Assembly: GCA_004794785.1 (NCBI GenBank)
Contig: SJOL01010054.1
Location: 23,909 to 87,908, forward strand
DNA length: 64,000 nt
Reading direction: 5' to 3'
Source of the DNA: Opisthorchis felineus
Lineage: Eukaryota; Platyhelminthes; Trematoda; Opisthorchiida; Opisthorchiidae
Shown here piece after piece: positions 42,711 to 56,000 of this stretch (its first letter is position 1; each line of letters opens with the position of its first letter). Below the pieces are notes generated by a model. The model was not told the DNA's origin. It did not search any database and saw nothing but the letters and a program-made list of their open reading frames with translations. The position numbers were made by a program, and so were the translations under genes.

Positions 42711-45700
42711 CGAAACTGCAATGCGGTTTAAATAAACAGGTCACATGAACGTCCAAATATCGATTCACATGTGCGCACGAATGCATTATCCACTCGTATG
42801 TGCATCTCAGTGGCCAAGTGACTATATGCATTTTTGGCGATTAGTACAGTTCTCTGTCGCTCAACAATGCTGATTTGTCTGATGAATTATGCAAATTTTC
42901 AGACTGCCTGATCCATATCAATTAAGTTACACCAATCGATTCATCCACTCACCTAAAGCTATCTTCAAACCGATAAGTGACAAATGTGTTTCCTCCAACA
43001 GCAATTGTTGCCTTTCATTGGTTGAATTCAGTTGTGTTTGGTGGCCTTATCAATCCGGTTGGATTTGGTTGCATCTGAGTTCACGAACAACGCCGTGTAA
43101 AGTTACCAAATTCATTCAAAGTGTGTAGAGAAAGTCGCTGCTCGTCCGTTCACCTGCTCATCGTAATTATACGTGTACGTATTGATTCCCCTAACGCTAC
43201 GATGAATAGGACGTAAAACAGTTAAACTATGGTACACTGCCCTGATTCCCACGTACGGTTGTCTTAGTAACGTCAACAAGGATGTTTAATCTCAGACGTA
43301 CCCAAACATATTTCTTTATTTTTTTTCCGGTTGCTAAGTGAGCATTGTGACGCAGTTAGTACCTGCATTATAATTACCTGGTTGGAGGTAGGGGTCTTGT
43401 CAGAATAAAGTAAACTGATATGACATCTTCTGGTTTAAATCGGTTGGCCAAGCTACGCAACAGTTGTTCCTATGCTTGGTGTGTTCAGCTAACCACCTAC
43501 CTATAGTTGTGAGACGGAAAGGTGAAGATATGTTAAAGAGTGTCGTTCCGTACAGGTAAACCAGGTTGACCCGTTTCAGCCTATTCTGTAAGTTCAGCAA
43601 GACGTGAATTGATATGCAGGTGTGATAAAAGCCGCGTGATTTGGCGGTCAACGATGCAAAACCAAAAGACCACATAACCGATCTCAGCACACCCATCCGA
43701 TGGGGTCCAATCAGGACGAGACAGACACTTGGTCGTTTTTTTTCAGTACTGAACACACCATGTGGACATAACTACATTACTGACTCCGTACAGCTACCCC
43801 TCTTCACACCGACCACTCCCATGGTAAGGATGGCATTTTTCAGGACTCGGTAGATTCTATGGTGTTGAAAAGATTACTTCATTAACCCTTACAGCGGTTA
43901 GTTATTAGCTGATTCTTCACCCTTCCCCCCCCCTATCCAGTGAGCAGTGTGATTCGTCCTTAATTTAGCGAATGCAGCAAATATAGCTTTGGTAAATGTT
44001 TATGGCTAGATATTTTGCGACGAAACAGGTTGTTTCTTCATGTAATTCGGGAGCAATATCTCGTTTTGAAAGGAGATAAATGCAAGGATAGGAGTAGAGT
44101 ACGGAATGGGACAACAATTCCCTCAGCTATTTGGAGAAATACTGATCCCAGTTGTGTTTTAGAAAACGAATTCATACCATTCTGGAAATTGGATACTAAG
44201 CCAGTCGAAAGACTTAGATGACCTTGTCGTTGTCTCGCTAAGGGCTGCAGTACCCGCCAAGTAGATAGCTCAACTGAGCGAAATCAAGCTGGTCCTTTTT
44301 CTTGCCAAATGCATCATCTTGTCTGCAACCGGTGGATTTCGGAGTTATCCAGACAAAAAGGCTTGATTCTCCGTGTTTCCAAAATGAACGCTTCTGTTGA
44401 CACAGTGGGTCAGAATGCAAAAAAGGATCTTCCACGCATTACTACCAGTTGCTAAAGTCACATTTGCCTGGCGAAGTATGCTGAATACCTACTTACATCT
44501 TGGGATGTAGTGCAAGCCATAATCGGCGTACTGCGTTTCAAAAAATGTGCCATCTCTGTTCCCCCAGATACGTAAATGGATATGACCGCTACTAATGTAG
44601 AGTAAGGTGATTGAACCGCACGTTCTATGCCAACTGTTCACGGATGTTTCATGTATGGGTGATTCCGAGACTGGACGTGGGGGCACCGTCAACGAGAATG
44701 AGGAAGTCTGCGTAGAAGAAGTCTTAGCATCAGAGGCATTTCAACTAGGCAGCAAGCTGAGAATAACCACAGTGAACAGAGATCGATCTCCTGGTGGAGA
44801 TGATGGATGCTCAGTGTGATCTGACAGCCCCAGGAACTTGAAAATTGGACAAAAAGCTGAAAAGCAACGGTGGAGCATGTGACATCTTCCTTTACTTTGG
44901 TAGTAAAACAGTGGAAGCTTTAAGTTGACACTGGGTTGTTTAGCATAGCACTACTTCACAGCGACTATCCACTTAAAGCGACCGTTTTTCCCGGGGGCAG
45001 CCACTCTAGGGGAGAAACATTGGAACAGTTTCAAATCCAACTGTGTGGTATCTTTTCATCTCTTCAACGAAGGTCCTAACGACTTTCGAATAACCATATC
45101 TAACCGAATTCCCTAATCAATCCATTGTATGAACCGAAACATGAAGTTATCTCAATTCATAGCTACTGTGTGTGCAAGCGTAGTTTGTTTGACCTTGTGA
45201 TATCGTAGCCGATTATCGGCACTCAAAGTGTCACGTGACAGATTCTGATGCATTAACCTGATGGGTTCTGAAATCGGGATGAAATTGATGGCAGGTCACT
45301 CCACGACAATGCCAACACTATTTTATCCAGCCTAATGGACTATAAATTTGTATGAAAAGAATGTCAAAAAAGGCCACTTTACGATGCGTTTTTCTACCAT
45401 CCCTCGATCTTCTCTTGGTCCGACTCGTTGTTCCTGCGCAGACATCAAAGCTCAAACGAATTCGACTCTGTTTGTCCTTGACAATGGGACTTCACTTTTT
45501 CATAGAGTACAGCGAAATCGATTGTGTTTACACACACAGAGACACAGAAGGTATATCAGAAGGTTATGTCACTCTTCCAAAGGGATTTCTTCCGGCCGTG
45601 CGGTCAACGTGTGTTGCAGGGATGTTTCACATTATTAAGAGAATTCATGTATACGGTAACAATTCACAGTTATAGGGTAAAATTTTTCACTCAGCAGAGT

Positions 45701-46195
45701 GGAGTGTAGCGCCAAAACCTTTGTGGGTTCGGCAAATTCATAGTTTGTGTAAACCTCTTCCTAATGAGGTAGCCGCTCACCTGAAGTTAAAACGAATGAG
45801 ACTGTAAATTCGGACATACACCCTAGAAGGTGAAAAGCAGGTTTGACAAAATCCTCAAACTACTTCTTGCCCTGGCATCACGTGACAGGAGATTTTGATG
45901 CTATTCGCCGAACTTCTCACTTCACAACACCTCTAGTTACCACTTGGTTATACTTTTTATGAGTGGATTTTGACTGCCGTTCCTCAATTCCTGTTACAAA
46001 CATGCCACCAGGCTTAATTTTGGGGACAGCCGCTGAGATATTTGTACATTCACTATGCCAGCATATTCTACTGTGTCCCAGTTGGGTAGAGAGAAAGGCC
46101 TAAATTTGACCAGTCAACTACCTAAACGAGACGGAACAGAAACTGCCACTGGATGATGTGAGAGGTGTGGAACACTGCGTTGTCCCCTTTCGGAG

Positions 46196-46524
46196 CTGAA
46201 AGGTGCTTTTGACTCTGTCCGTCTTCAGAAACGTTGTCGGTGTTTGGTGTCCCTTATGAAAGTACCGAACACGAACTCCCATCGGCGTGGGCGTGTATAC
46301 AGCAAGCCTTCACCTGAGTTCACCACATCAAATGGTGTGAGACAAGGCTATCCTCTCTCACTATTCCTATTCAACTTCGTTATTGATGTGCTGTTTGAAA
46401 TTTCTCCCCTGCCTTTGTAACCTCGGGAATCGAAGTGCTCATGGGGCGTTCACACACAGACAATGAGTATGCGGACGATATTGCCATCATTGGCTCAGAC
46501 CCTTCAGAAATGCAAGGCTTTTAA
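46196..46524 (+). mobile_element. LINE A-family RT fragment, + strand
   Basis: Reads GRVYSKPSPEFTTSNGVRQG, then YPLSLFLFNFVIDVLFEIS and, after a shift, VTSGIEVLMGRSHTDNEYAD with DIAIIGSDPSEMQ. This is the RT palm through YADD of the same family as the 9.7-12.5 kb element (compare YADDIAHLGSDPSQ there). Both ends are lost. It stops about 340 bp before the right arm of the inverted duplication. Confidence 0.8.
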
Positions 46525-46862
46525 CTCCCTAGAACCATGAGACATTGGGTCCGTTTAATCGGAGGGATCAGGGATAAGAGCTACGAGATGTTGACATTTC
46601 AGATTAATTTTGCAACTCAAAAAAGTAAACTGGGAAACAGCATGGCCATAATGGACTGGATCGATTGTAAAACTCGCTATCTTTTGGAGAAAGAATGCCT
46701 GGATCACATTTCTAGGTTGGAAGTGTAGTCCATGAAGATAATGCGAACTCTGATATGAACGTACTTGCTTTAGGAAACCTGCAACGAAGTTTACTAACTA
46801 ATTCGGTTTGAATACTCAGAGAGACAAATTTTACAACTCCCAAATATTGAGGTGTTTTCCTG

Positions 46863-47787
46863 CAGGATAGAAGAACAAGACAGATGATCAGTAGTCATTT
46901 GTCAGAAATTGAGTGAATGTAGATAAATATTCTCCGACGTTAATTGTCCTGGGAAACGAATCAAACTTTTATGGCTTACACGTCAAGTTTAGTATGCTAA
47001 TCGAGCAGTCATTTATTTCCCCCAGGGGATAGTCGTTCCATTCCGCCGAAGCGCTAAGCAGTAGGCTCGCAGGCGTGCAAACGAGTCGTCACAGAAGGGT
47101 GGGACAGAGAGGGTTCTGTTTCCTTCAAAACGGTTTAGCTCAAAAGTTGAAATCCTGTTCTTTTGAAAGTTAAGGCTGAGTAACTTTGTTTTACAGCTCG
47201 AAAAAAGTGACCATTGCTTTCCAAAGTGTGAGACAATATAAATTATTGATGTTTCCGGGAAGGGGGGGGGGTGCTCACATTTTCTTACCCCCAGTTTACG
47301 ACTAACCTATCGATTTTCTCTCGTGATCACCAAATACGATCAGAAGATAGTATGATGTTGTGTTTTAGGCCGCCCTGTCATTAGTCTGATTGCTACGTTG
47401 AGATAGTTGACGGGGTTACAACGGATGTACTGTTGGACATCAGTTTACTAGCCTTTTCAGTCGAATTGAGTTGTCTTTTGCTCATCCACGTGGAACTGTA
47501 TGGGTTGTGAGTATGTGTGATATTGGAGATACTGTAAACACACTATGTATTGCGAACCGACCAGGTGGGATCAAGTCCCCGACCTGCACACATGCAGACA
47601 CGTTTATGTAACAGATACGTGCATGGGAGCAGCATATTTTTAGGGTCCATAACTGTTTGATCTCTCTCGACTTTCCCCTTCAATTTGTGTGTGTTTCTTG
47701 AATGTTCTCTGCCTGCCTCTGAAAGCTCGGGAATCGAAATGCTCCCGGCGCGTTCGTACACAGACATTGAGTACGCGCACGATACTG
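46863..47787 (-). repeat. 925-bp inverted duplication, right arm
   Basis: Reverse complement of 31,860-32,784, the same length. Visible differences are single substitutions, for example in the YADD-region (GCGCACGATACT against GCGGACGATACT) and near 47,155. The LINE part (about 47,690-47,787) ends abruptly at GATACTG, where the left arm runs on into more LINE, so this arm is a clipped copy of the left locus or both derive from a third. Confidence 0.88.
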
Positions 47788-48211
47788 GTTTTCAACCAGA
47801 AAAACTTGAAGACACCTATTTCTCAACCACTTTTTTGAAGCACGTGGGCTTTCAGTCATAACTAGGGCTTTACCGACCAATGTGTTAACCTCCCGTTCAC
47901 TCAGTCCAATGATCACAGAACTGTGATGAACCAGTCTCAGGCTCAAATCCCGGGTCGTGAAAACGAAAAAAATACACCGTTTTGTTTATTCATTGGGTCT
48001 TCTGCTGGTTAAACTTCCCCCGAGCAGCGGTGCCAATCGGATGAATGCTGGTCAAATCGGCTTTAATTAAGGCAGGGTGGCATTTAGCTTTTTTACTATG
48101 TTCTCATCTTCCGATAGGATCAGGCCAACCTCCGAGTTTCAGAAAAGTTCACACTTATTTTCAACCGTCTATGAGAACTCGTCATAATTCCTGATAGTAC
48201 AGTTTGATTGG

Positions 48212-48345
48212 TTGATAAACCACACACAGCAGTATCCTCAAGATAAATACCTCACAAGTGTGGACATCACATCAATGTTCACAAAAGCGTCTATACATGA
48301 AACCGTGAATTCGTGCGATCTTGTCCACGTCAGCTACGCCAACCT
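48212..48345 (+). mobile_element. Possible Penelope-like element RT fragment
   Basis: The + strand reads DKYLTSVDITSMFTKASIHETVN, here noted as its parts YLTSVDITSMFT and IHETVN. This fits the first catalytic motif of Penelope-like reverse transcriptases (SxDVxSLFTNVPxxETI). About 40 codons support it and no further RT motif or GIY-YIG domain is found. The hammerhead motif at 28.7 kb, a usual companion of such elements, is consistent with their presence in this genome. Confidence 0.4.
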
Positions 48346-48349
48346 TGAA

Positions 48350-51300
48350 ATACAAGTAACCGAAATAAAACGCCCACTTTTATTTTGCACAGGGAATGTT
48401 AGTTTCAGCTTCTCAGGTCAAGCCCAGTTGGTGCTGGTTTAGCTAACATTCATTGAGAGCATAGGAACGCGAGTGGAAGATCCCATTGGAAGGGCTAAAT
48501 TATACAAAGGCAATATAGTTGTTACCCTAGTGATCACGTATCCGATTCGAGAAGCAATGGAACTGAACACCACTCATCCAGGTAGCAAATTAAAGATCTA
48601 GAATGAGGGGAATAAAAAAACATATCCGACTAACTCCTCGAGATGACGGAATACTTCGTAGTTCAGTGCACCGGAGACAGTTGGACAGGTCGGTACCTAT
48701 ATTTCTCTAGTTTTGTGTCCATACACCATAAAATGGGTTTGGTTAGAAAGCCATGTGTTAGGGCGAGAAAGAATTGTATGGAGGATGCCATTGGTGTAGA
48801 ACTTAACTATGTGAATGAGATAGTTCATTCGACTGGATATCCACCGGAATTTGCAAAAAACCACAGCATATCTCGGCTGAACAGGGAACCGGACCGTTCA
48901 GCCTCAAAAGCAGAAGTTTTTTTCTGAATTTAACATTCAGAAAAGATGACATTAGCAGCGTCTAACCGCAGCTGTTAAAGGTGTCCAATATGCTGCAATC
49001 GAATCCCGACCCTTGTGGTTAAATTTTCAATATTTCAATAAGCCATTATCAGTCTCGGTCACCGTTTTTGGCACCTGGGTACCCGGCCACCTATCCAAAC
49101 AGAACTGAGAGACAAGCGAATACAGCAGCACATCCCACCACTCTCAAATTTGAATTCGGAGACATCTGCATGATCGATACCGGCTTCATTGATAGCCCAT
49201 CATTTATTTGAAACCTGGCGTAGTGTCGATCCGGCAGTTACTTTCTACACTATATGCAGTATCAAGAAGGGTAGGGCGCCGGATTCATTATCAGAAAGTG
49301 AGAGTGAGATCTGCCTAAGTGAAAGGACTCGCTCGTATTGCAGACGCTCACTTGGCATCCCAATGGCAGGAACTGATGTTGTTTCTTCAAGTACTGTCAT
49401 TTCCATTCGAATTCGGTTTTTACAGGAGACTTAGCTGAATCCAACTGAATCTCTTGTTTACGACGGCCTGCTTCAACGTACCTGTTGAGCTCCAAGAAGG
49501 TTGAAACCGGTCATGGGCTGTTGAAAAGTTTTCAGCAACCATATGAGTAGTGTGTTACAGCCAAACAAACACTTCATCTGATGGTGTTCTTTAGTATATA
49601 CCCGAAGAGGTACAGTAATGTTCGGGTGGACGCCGAAAAAGCCATCCAACTACAATACAAAAATACCTTCATATTCATACCTACTTGGCTCTGGCTTTTG
49701 AAAGAAAACGGAGGACGAAGACAGTAAAGAAGCGAGAATCATTCCAGAAGAGGGATCCATATGACCAGGGTCCACTGTCAGCGAATTAGTGCGAAATTCC
49801 ACTCCGAAGGGAGAATGTGGAGCGGATGTAGAAAAACTATGTGGTGTTCCCTCTCCGCGGGGATTATTCTGTTCTGTTGTCAGTCTTCAAAATACCATCA
49901 GAAAGCTAACACTAATGTGGAATGTCAGCAAGGAGTATGAAGGTGGAGAGAACTGCTTGAAACGGCGACAAATAGAATGCAAATTGCCTGAAGCGTCGCG
50001 GGTTAAGGAATGGATTTTAAAATTCCGTAGCCGGTTTTTTTTCACGTGAAATAAACCTATGCCGACAAGCCCACAGGTATTGTACGGTGGATTCAGTAGT
50101 ATCCACCTTGTTAACCTTGAAAGAGATTTGAACATGCAATCGCCTGGATAGCAGTTTGCACTTTCGGTCATTCGGGCACAAGTAACTAACTGATCAAAAG
50201 TTTTGTTGCCTCGCACGGGTGTAGAACCAACGTTCTCCTAATCACGCTTTTCACATCACGTGATCCAGTGCTGGCTGGCTTTTGAAGTGACAGCCTTTCT
50301 GAAATCGTATTCAACTCATCTCCATTTCCACGTTATCGTCCTCGTCTGGATGCAATCATACTACTTCGCTTGCGTGAAAACGAAACTTTGCATTTATAAG
50401 AACTTGCGGACTGGAGAAGGGCTTTTCGAAAAGAGTGTGTTCCTTTAGTCTCGCAGTTAATTGACATAGGAAGGATGAAATTAACCAGAAATTTTGCCAC
50501 ACTTTTCGGGTAAGTCAAGCCGAATCAGGCTTCAGAAAGAATACTGCGGTTGGTTGGTTGTGTGGCGCTGTAAAGGTAACGGGTCATCGTGCATCAGCGT
50601 CTCGTCTGTATATTTATTTTACCCTGGTATTTAATCAATCTAAACCAGCAAACTTAACCATAGTTTGTATAGCGATTGCATTTCAGCGCTAACGTCGACC
50701 GTTCGCAACGTAAGCATACGAAATGATGTGTGTGTAATGTGTACAACATCACCAGGGCCACCTGTTACTTTTTTACGTGTCTTCATTCCAGTCAATTCGA
50801 AATCATTAAACTCGCTCGGCAGTACGTATAAACTGGTGTTGTGAAATGTACAAACTTGCAAAAATACCATCCGAAATGAGTGTACAAAACACTTTTCCAA
50901 CCAAAACATGTTTACGTGAAGTTGAAGAAGAGGTATCTTCCCATCAGTGGTGGATAAGATTCAGATAGTAAACTGAAGTGTCATGGTCATATTTGTCCGG
51001 TTATCGATCGTGAGTGAGTTAGTTCTCGAGATTAGTTGATCGATGTTTAATTTGAATCGGCTACGGCTGTCAGAGCTTGAACAAGGCGGAATATGCGTGC
51101 ACAAAGACGTAGTGAGTTCCAGCTAGCTTGCAAGTAAATTGAATGTGGTAAAAACGGTGAGTAAAACCTTTCTTGACAATCCGTTGTCTAAAAGAAATAA
51201 CTCCGTCAGTTGTTTCCGAGTCATCGGGCAACGCACCACCCATGTTTAAACAGTCCATTTCCTGTGCTGGAGCAGTTGCTTTGATGAGCCCACACCAAAC

Positions 51301-52935
51301 GGGAGATGCACTGGACTCGAGTTTCGCTTTATTAGAGCTCATCAACAGTGCGTATCCTTGGTAGTGCCGTGATTTAAAATCCGGACATCTGATTTGCGGG
51401 GCGAGCGTGTTACCACTACTCAACCAGCGCAAGCTGGATGTATCTGAGCACGAATTCTACAAATTCTGCAACCACCTACACTTTACGCTGTGTTCAGTAG
51501 ATGAGAGAAAAATAACTACGGCATTTACGCGTTAACGTTAGAGCGATCAGAAAAAGGTCGATCCTACTATATAGACATTGCTATCATACTTGACTGCAGT
51601 CCCCTCCATACCAAATGTTTTCTGTCGTCCGAGTTTGCCAACCAAGCCATGCACAACACAAGAAAAAGATGAATTTAGATAGTACCTTCTAGACGAAATC
51701 CAAGTGAGTCGGGCAGCGCGCGGACTTTACCGCCTTTACTCAGCGGCAAATCCGTCTTATAATAACCTAATCTCGCTATAGAAGCAATGCAAAGATCTGT
51801 TCGAGGTGCCCACCCAAACTTGTTCAATTCTTACAGTTTATGGACATTTTTTGTTAAATTTACTTGGTCAAATTTACTTGGTCGCAAATGTGCGTTGTTT
51901 AGTCGTGGGAAACAACAATAACTGCAGAATTTTCTTAATAACTCAACTTTTCTACCACCGTGGGTGATCTTCGTCAGGAGCAAAGAACAGAAAAAACGAC
52001 TATTGACCGGCACCTGTAGTTTTGCGGTCAACATACAAGGAGCTGTTCCATTGGTCAGAGTGTGACGGTCACAAATGCGTGGCTTGAACTTGAGGTCAGC
52101 TAGTCACGCTATTGGTTGGTTGGCTTGAGCCCAGACCACGTTTACACGCAGGACGACTTGGTGGAATAAGCGAGGGTGATAACAGGAGCAAACCAACTGC
52201 CGCATTTCCGATACAGACTTGGCTGAAGGTGTGCCACACAATGGTTGGTTTGTATGAGTTTGTAAATGCGCCATACATCATGCTGCATTTCAGAATAATA
52301 CAATGATAACATCGCTAAAACGCACTTGCGTCAGCCTTGGCTTACAACGTAGTAAGGAGCTGATAGCAGCCAAAAACCAACAGGTCGCTATGGCGATACA
52401 CGACCAATTTTTTGGTTATACGGATACAAATCACACTTGTGTTTTTTATGAAGACGATCAGCAGGCAACTTCGCCCTAACGGGGGCTTGTAGATGGTAGT
52501 TGTGATGCGCGGTGAGAAATAGGCAACCTGCCTGACATATACTCACGTGCAGCTACAGTACAGGCCTTTTTCACGTAAATTGAAGGGATTAGATACGGCG
52601 ATAAGGCGTCGTCATTGATCGATAGTTTGTTAGCACACATTTTGAGTCCTTTTGCTCGTGAGGACTTAAAGACGTGATGTGAGACCTGGCCGGTACTGTA
52701 GTGGCCCTGTACTGGGCCCAGGCCGTGTGAATACAGCATAGACCGGTATGATCCATCGAAATCCGAACTTCAAGGAAGTTCTGTGTGAGAAGTTTAGGGC
52801 TGCAGACCACATCAGCTTCCTCAGAGGCAAGTGGTGGAAACTGCGGTCAAACATGAATCTTGTGGTGTGCACTTTTCGCAAACCATTAGCGAGGCTAAAT
52901 GATGGGGTGTATGCAAACAAGATCTTCATCTCAAC
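48350..52935. other. No gene recognised, apart from a tRNA-like remnant
   Basis: Short unrelated frames on both strands. The only structure noted is the tRNA-like sequence at 51,360-51,430. Confidence 0.4.
51360..51430 (-). repeat. Decayed tRNA-like sequence (pseudo-tRNA or SINE head)
   Basis: Minus strand: TGGTTGAGTAGTGGTAACAC (A-box-like), CGCTCGCCCCGCAAATCAGA, then GTCCGGATTTTAAATC where GTCCGGGTTCGAATC would be the intact B box, then ACGGCACTACC. The B-box bases TTCGA have become TTTAA, so an active tRNA is unlikely. It is distinct from the seven-copy SINE family. Confidence 0.4.
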
Positions 52936-52937
52936 TG

Positions 52938-53040
52938 CTCCTGTTTGGACTTGGGCAAGCTGGTAGTATCTCAACCCTCGTGCTTCCTTCGGGTGGCACG
53001 GCAGCTAATTACCGGAAGGGTATTACGGCTGAACGATTAT
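52938..53040 (+). repeat. tRNA-derived SINE, copy 7 (3' half only)
   Basis: Begins at CTCCTGTTTGGACTTGGGCA, equivalent to CCCCTGTCTAGGCTTGGGCA of the full copies, and ends GGCTGAACGATTATTTCTT. The tRNA-like head is absent, so it is 5'-truncated. Confidence 0.78.
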
Positions 53041-56000
53041 TTCTTCAACGCTATTACACGGTCAGCTAATCGAAATATATGCTCGCTGATATCCGATGAC
53101 TGATTTCAGCTATGGTGGAATAGTCAGGTGCTTCACGTATGACGAATGCAATTACAACCGTAAGTTGTACCCTTTGGGTTAGCTGGAAGCTTATGTTACG
53201 TTTATTGAGATAAGCCATTTCCTCTGCAGGATATGGAAAGCCCAGATTAAAGTGTGGTCAAGCCAAGGTCCTGCATGCCGTCAGTTTTATGGCCGATTGA
53301 CCGTCCCTATGATTCGCTGAACATCCCACGAACACAGCTGCAGCCCGAAGCCGATGATGTCCAGATTGTCAATTATCGTTGGACTGAATGTTCGGAGGTC
53401 TATGCAGCCCAACTATGTATGCTGGTCAAAAGTTTTTCTCATCTCAAATTCCTCTCGCCATAGTCCATTTTTGAAAAGGTAAATTGAAACCGTAAGACAC
53501 ACTGAGGCACCCGAGCTCCATAGTGGTGTTGGTGTCACTGACATCATTTGTGATGACTGTGACCTCCGGAAGTCACCAGGATCACTTCAAACTGTTCTTT
53601 TTGCCAGTGTAAAATCTTTAGAGGAGTGAAGAAGTTGTTTGAGAATGCGGAAGAGAAAAGAGGCACACCTGGAGGGCAACCCACAAGAAACGACCATGAA
53701 CAAGGACTCCAATTCTTACCGAAAGTTAGCAATGCGTGGTAAAAACTGAGTAGGCTGTACAGGCTTCGTCGAAATGCTGGTGTATAGCTTCAAACATTTG
53801 CAGTGACAGAAGAAGAGGAAAACAGTCAGTCCATCTGGAACTGTACACTTCGTCGACTTCTTCAATGGACTAAGGGGCATCGAGGCAAGACGACAGACCG
53901 GACCGGACACGTTTTTAGATGCTTGGTGTTTGGTCCGACATTCTCGTTGCTGTGCCTATTATCATTCAACACTGTGGAGTTTAGATCACCCTATATCTGG
54001 CGGAAAAACAGTGACATAAAGAACTCGTTTTGCTGTAAATAAGTCGTCAGTTATCATCCTGGTGTGAATCACGGGTCGCAGTAAGGGTAATCACTCGATA
54101 AGTGACAACTGGACGCTGTACTTTCAAACAGGTGCACGGCTACTCCCACTTAATGCTAACCAGGCACGTGACCAGCAGGTTGCATAGTTGGGAAAAAGTG
54201 TGTGAACAGAACAAATCAGACACACAACTAAGTAGATTCGTGTGTCAACGGATTCGACAACGACAGGTGACTTTGGAAACTGGGCGATAAAAAGTGGGAT
54301 AGATGAGGTCACTTTCCGATAGCTCTGAATATCTAGATAAGTGTGACACCTGAGCATTTCATTGCAAACGGTTTCAACCATAGGATCAAGTTGCTGCGGC
54401 TGGATTTAGTGAGAACGGACATACCATGCTTCGCATAACATGGCGACGTACATGCGCACACTTAAACCCTTTGAAAAAAGACCAATCCGTGGGGAGTTTG
54501 ACCCTTGGAGTCTACATAACAGCGTTGCTTTTCTAGCCACCTGTTTGGATGACGCTTTGCCTCATTCTTGTACTTGGCTTTTCATCATGACAAACAAACA
54601 ATGGGCAGCGCGATTCGCCCTTTTAGGGTTGAGGTCGAAGTCGAAGTCGAAACGATGTGGTGCTACTTTACCGTTCCACCAAACTCTGCATAAATTGGCA
54701 TTCTTTGGACGTAGCTGTGATCGGCCTTCATTTAGATTTCACTTACGTAGGAAATAGATCCATAGTGCGTGGTGCTTCTTGGCGAGATTAAGCAGGAGTT
54801 GACTGCTTTCTTGTCCTCACCTGCCTTGACAATCACATTTATCAGCATGCTGATAGACTTAGGATCATTCCTTCTGTTCGACCTGCAATTTTATCATCGT
54901 CTCTTTACGTGGTCTTACACGGGAAGGACGATTTTCGTCAGTATGCCGACAGCGAATGAAGACCAAGGCGCCGGAAATCGCCAGGCGCACCAGTGTACAT
55001 AGGCCAGAGGGCATAGAGTAGACCTGGTGAGCATAGGGAGAACGGCTGTACACACGTCTCGTTGACATGTGACGCAAAGCGGCTGTCGGTCGAGACGAAT
55101 CACTAACGTAAGTGATTCAGACCGAAGGTAGAAGGCCCAACCCCACCAAAACGCAAGCAATTCTTCCTCCCAATCCAACTGTCTTAACACTAACACACTG
55201 CGATGTTTTCATCTGATTTTTCCCTGCTGGTACGCATTCGTGAACGCACGCACGCTTGCACCAGCAAGCTCAGTCAGTTTGATTATCGCTCACGTTTGAA
55301 CTCCGATGTTATCGACAGTGGTTCGCTATCCGGTGTTCGACTGTTGCCTGTTGCACGGACGCTCGGCTAAACTTGTGGCTTAGTCACGTGGCTTAAGGAA
55401 GTTCTTGTGTCAAATACCAAACATGGCCCAACAACAAATCTGGCGACTGTTTTCCAAACTTTTCTCAAAGTTTGTCATGTCATCCAGCTTCAGGCTTTAT
55501 CGAACGAACAGTGGGGCTAGGCCACTGAACACTGTGCTTGGACAAGGCACCAACTGACCCTAATGCATCAGGGCATGGTCTGGCCAATACGTTCTAGATG
55601 TTTAACCGTGGTGTCCATTCAGTGCTCAACACCAGTTGAGGGTGTCTATCACCAGGCTTGCTGCAGCGTTAAGGATTTGCAGATCCCATAAAGCACCATA
55701 ACGACCCTGCCTATCAAATGAACCGTACCACGATAGTTCGACCTATGTTGAAGCAGTCAGACGAACTGATGCTCTCGGTGCCCTACAGCGCCAGCAGTCT
55801 GACCCAGAACCACCTGTAATTTCGAATAGGCAGCAGTAGACAAGACTTGAAACCCTATTGATTTTCAGCAGCTGATGTCAAGCCAGAAAAGCGATACATG
55901 ATGATGAACGCAATTTAGGCCCAGATGACTGATTTCGTAACCCTGAACTCATGAAACAATTCAAGACTGGACCGGAAAGCCCTGTTGTTTACGGCAGAAA

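Larger units (their letters stand above)
36030..46190. other. Gene-poor stretch with one possible LINE tail and one small ORF
   Basis: About 10 kb without a recognised gene. Separate entries cover the possible LINE tail near 39,790 and the signal-peptide ORF at 42,498. An open frame at about 36,114-36,530 contains a consensus donor CAA-GTAAGA near 36,359, but no matching partner exon or family is evident. Confidence 0.4.

Noticed and set aside
45348..45675. 107-codon frame with a hydrophobic core
   Set aside because: A second frame is open over the same bases, and no family, splice sites or poly(A) signal support either.
31860..47787. Inverted repeats as the ends of one 16-kb DNA transposon
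   Set aside because: The arms contain a clipped LINE piece, and I see no transposase or target-site duplication, so a duplication fits better.
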